DNA of 25,016 nucleotides, from the NCBI GenBank assembly GCA_003486385.1, contig DNFT01000014.1:1-25016 (forward strand), in the 5' to 3' direction. Origin of the DNA: Eubacterium sp. Lineage in GTDB: Bacteria; Bacillota; Clostridia; Lachnospirales; Lachnospiraceae. Under the pieces are notes generated by a model. The model saw only the letters and a program-made list of their open reading frames with translations. It was not told the DNA's origin and made no database searches. This document shows, piece after piece, positions 24,395 to 25,016 of this stretch. The position numbers were made by a program, and so were the translations under genes. Position 1 is the first letter of the stretch. The number at the start of each line of letters is the position of its first letter.

Positions 24395-24562
24395 TTAATT
24401 ATGGTGTGCCGAATGTAATGTCTTCACATACTTTGAAATATCCTGTCTATCACTTCTAATACCACAGTTTTTACAAATTTCTCTATAATACTGATATACA
24501 TCTGTTAATTTACATTCTCGATACTCCGAAGAACCATCAGAATGTATACCATACAAATACAT
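24395..24562 (-). CDS. Small hypothetical protein, 55 aa
   Basis: The ATG at 24562 (MYLYGIHSDGSSEYRECK) has a strong RBS, GGAGGAG, 5-7 nt upstream, better than the in-frame ATG at 24586. The product is soluble, Tyr-rich and His-rich at its end (LHSAHHN), with a Cys pair CKNC that could bind metal or form a disulfide. It has no signal peptide and I do not recognise the family. It lies in the leader between the promoter at 24656-24684 and the frameshifted lipoprotein gene and could be cotranscribed with it. The corresponding leader of the 707-aa gene has no such frame. Confidence 0.5.
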   Translation of the reverse strand: MYLYGIHSDGSSEYRECKLTDVYQYYREICKNCGIRSDRQDISKYVKTLHSAHHN

Positions 24563-24601
24563 ATGAGCTCCTCCATCTTCCAACATTTAGTTTTGATTCT
24601 A

Positions 24602-24732
24602 ACCTTTCTCCCCAGTTGTGCTCTTACACAGTTTACTATCAATAGTACGACTTATATTATATAACTGTTTCTTTTTTTAGTCAAGTACTTTCATTATTTT
24701 CATGGGTTCGTTAAAATTTGTCAGGCTTTCTT
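24602..24732 (-). promoter_or_regulatory. Second copy of the lipoprotein-family promoter region
   Basis: On the minus strand TTGACT (24679-24684) and TATAAT (24656-24661) are 17 nt apart, and TACTAT-N2-ATAGTA (24634-24647) lies at the expected start. The surrounding 24602-24768 matches 21876-22040 closely (167 against 165 bp), including the 3' tail of the upstream lipoprotein gene. It should drive the 55-aa gene and the lipoprotein gene at 22068-24295. Confidence 0.7.
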
Positions 24733-25016
24733 CTATTTTTTCTCATCAAGATACAACTGTACCCTGTTCTGTATTACCGCAGCAGCCTCAGCAGCACTAT
24801 TCTGACCTGAAATGAAGCTCATCGCCTCTTCATAGACTATATTGTAAACTGCCATATCATATTGCTTATAGCCCGATGCTGTGTAAGCAAGCTCGCGAAG
24901 GGTATCAGCCTGTTTGGATGTAAGATTGCTGCTAAGAGGGTTATGCCCCTTTACGCCGTCCTCATATTCATGCATGGCAGCATATAGCTGTGTCTCGAAT
25001 TTATCTTCAAATACCG
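24733..25016 (-). CDS. Third large lipoprotein paralogue, C-terminal end only
   Basis: The reading frame is open to the right edge of the window, so only the last about 93 residues are seen: VFEDKFETQLYAAMHEYEDGVKG..., then SKQADTLRELAYTASGYKQYDMAVYNIVYEEAMSFISGQNSAAEAAAVIQNRVQLYLDEKK. This matches the C-terminus of the 707-aa lipoprotein (VDEVRTAIENAVFYNNLERDCIAIVCEEAGMLIENN...IIQNRVQLMLDEK) and indicates a solute-binding-type protein whose start lies outside the window. An internal ATG at 24975 is unlikely to be a start. Confidence 0.75.
   Translation of the reverse strand, partial: VFEDKFETQLYAAMHEYEDGVKGHNPLSSNLTSKQADTLRELAYTASGYKQYDMAVYNIVYEEAMSFISGQNSAAEAAAVIQNRVQLYLDEKK

Overview
The window looks like a chromosomal segment from an anaerobic gut-type Clostridia, most likely a Lachnospiraceae (Roseburia, Agathobacter and Lachnospira are plausible relatives). 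This rests on gene content, strong AGGAGG-type ribosome binding sites, moderate-to-low GC and the PadR-DUF1700-DUF4097 and BcrA-like ABC modules. The genus cannot be fixed from the sequence alone. Almost every gene is on the minus strand; the exception is a small plus-strand, A+T-rich island at 17.2-18.8 kb.

Layout from left to right. (1) 1-130: a multi-hairpin element closed by a 16-bp inverted repeat. (2) 271-6402: sulfur amino acid block. It holds a trans-sulfuration-type PLP enzyme and a metN-metI-metQ-M20 amidohydrolase operon. The two units are preceded by nearly identical 63-bp promoter/operator regions (55/63 identical), so they probably form one regulon. Between them, 1.65-2.05 kb is a gene-free stretch full of inverted repeats, including a candidate structured RNA and a two-way terminator. 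(3) 6474-12063: envelope-stress block, transcribed PadR, DUF1700, DUF4097, response regulator, ABC ATPase, ABC permease, histidine kinase. (4) 12096-17134: branched-chain amino acid genes leuB, ilvD and ilvB, ending in a MITE-like element that carries the ilvB terminator; no ilvN is present. (5) 17193-18790: island with an HTH-DUF218 fusion gene controlled by twin palindromes and a higBA toxin-antitoxin pair whose toxin is frameshifted. (6) 18822-19296: yajC with its promoter and terminator. (7) 19380-25016: a tandem family of large lipoproteins (predicted propeller-like domain plus extracellular solute-binding domain). It contains one intact member, one with a single-base frameshift, one truncated 5' copy and one cut by the window edge. 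Their promoters and 3' ends are also duplicated.

How the genes work together: the met block would import methionine and process sulfur compounds; leuB/ilvD/ilvB supply branched-chain amino acid synthesis; the 6.5-12 kb block looks like sensing and efflux or immunity against cell-envelope-active peptides. The most unusual items are the HTH-DUF218 fusion with its twin operators, the shared sulfur promoter, the unexplained structured elements at 1-130 and 1689-1847, and the recombining lipoprotein array. No CRISPR array, tRNA, rRNA, transposase gene or recognised riboswitch was found.
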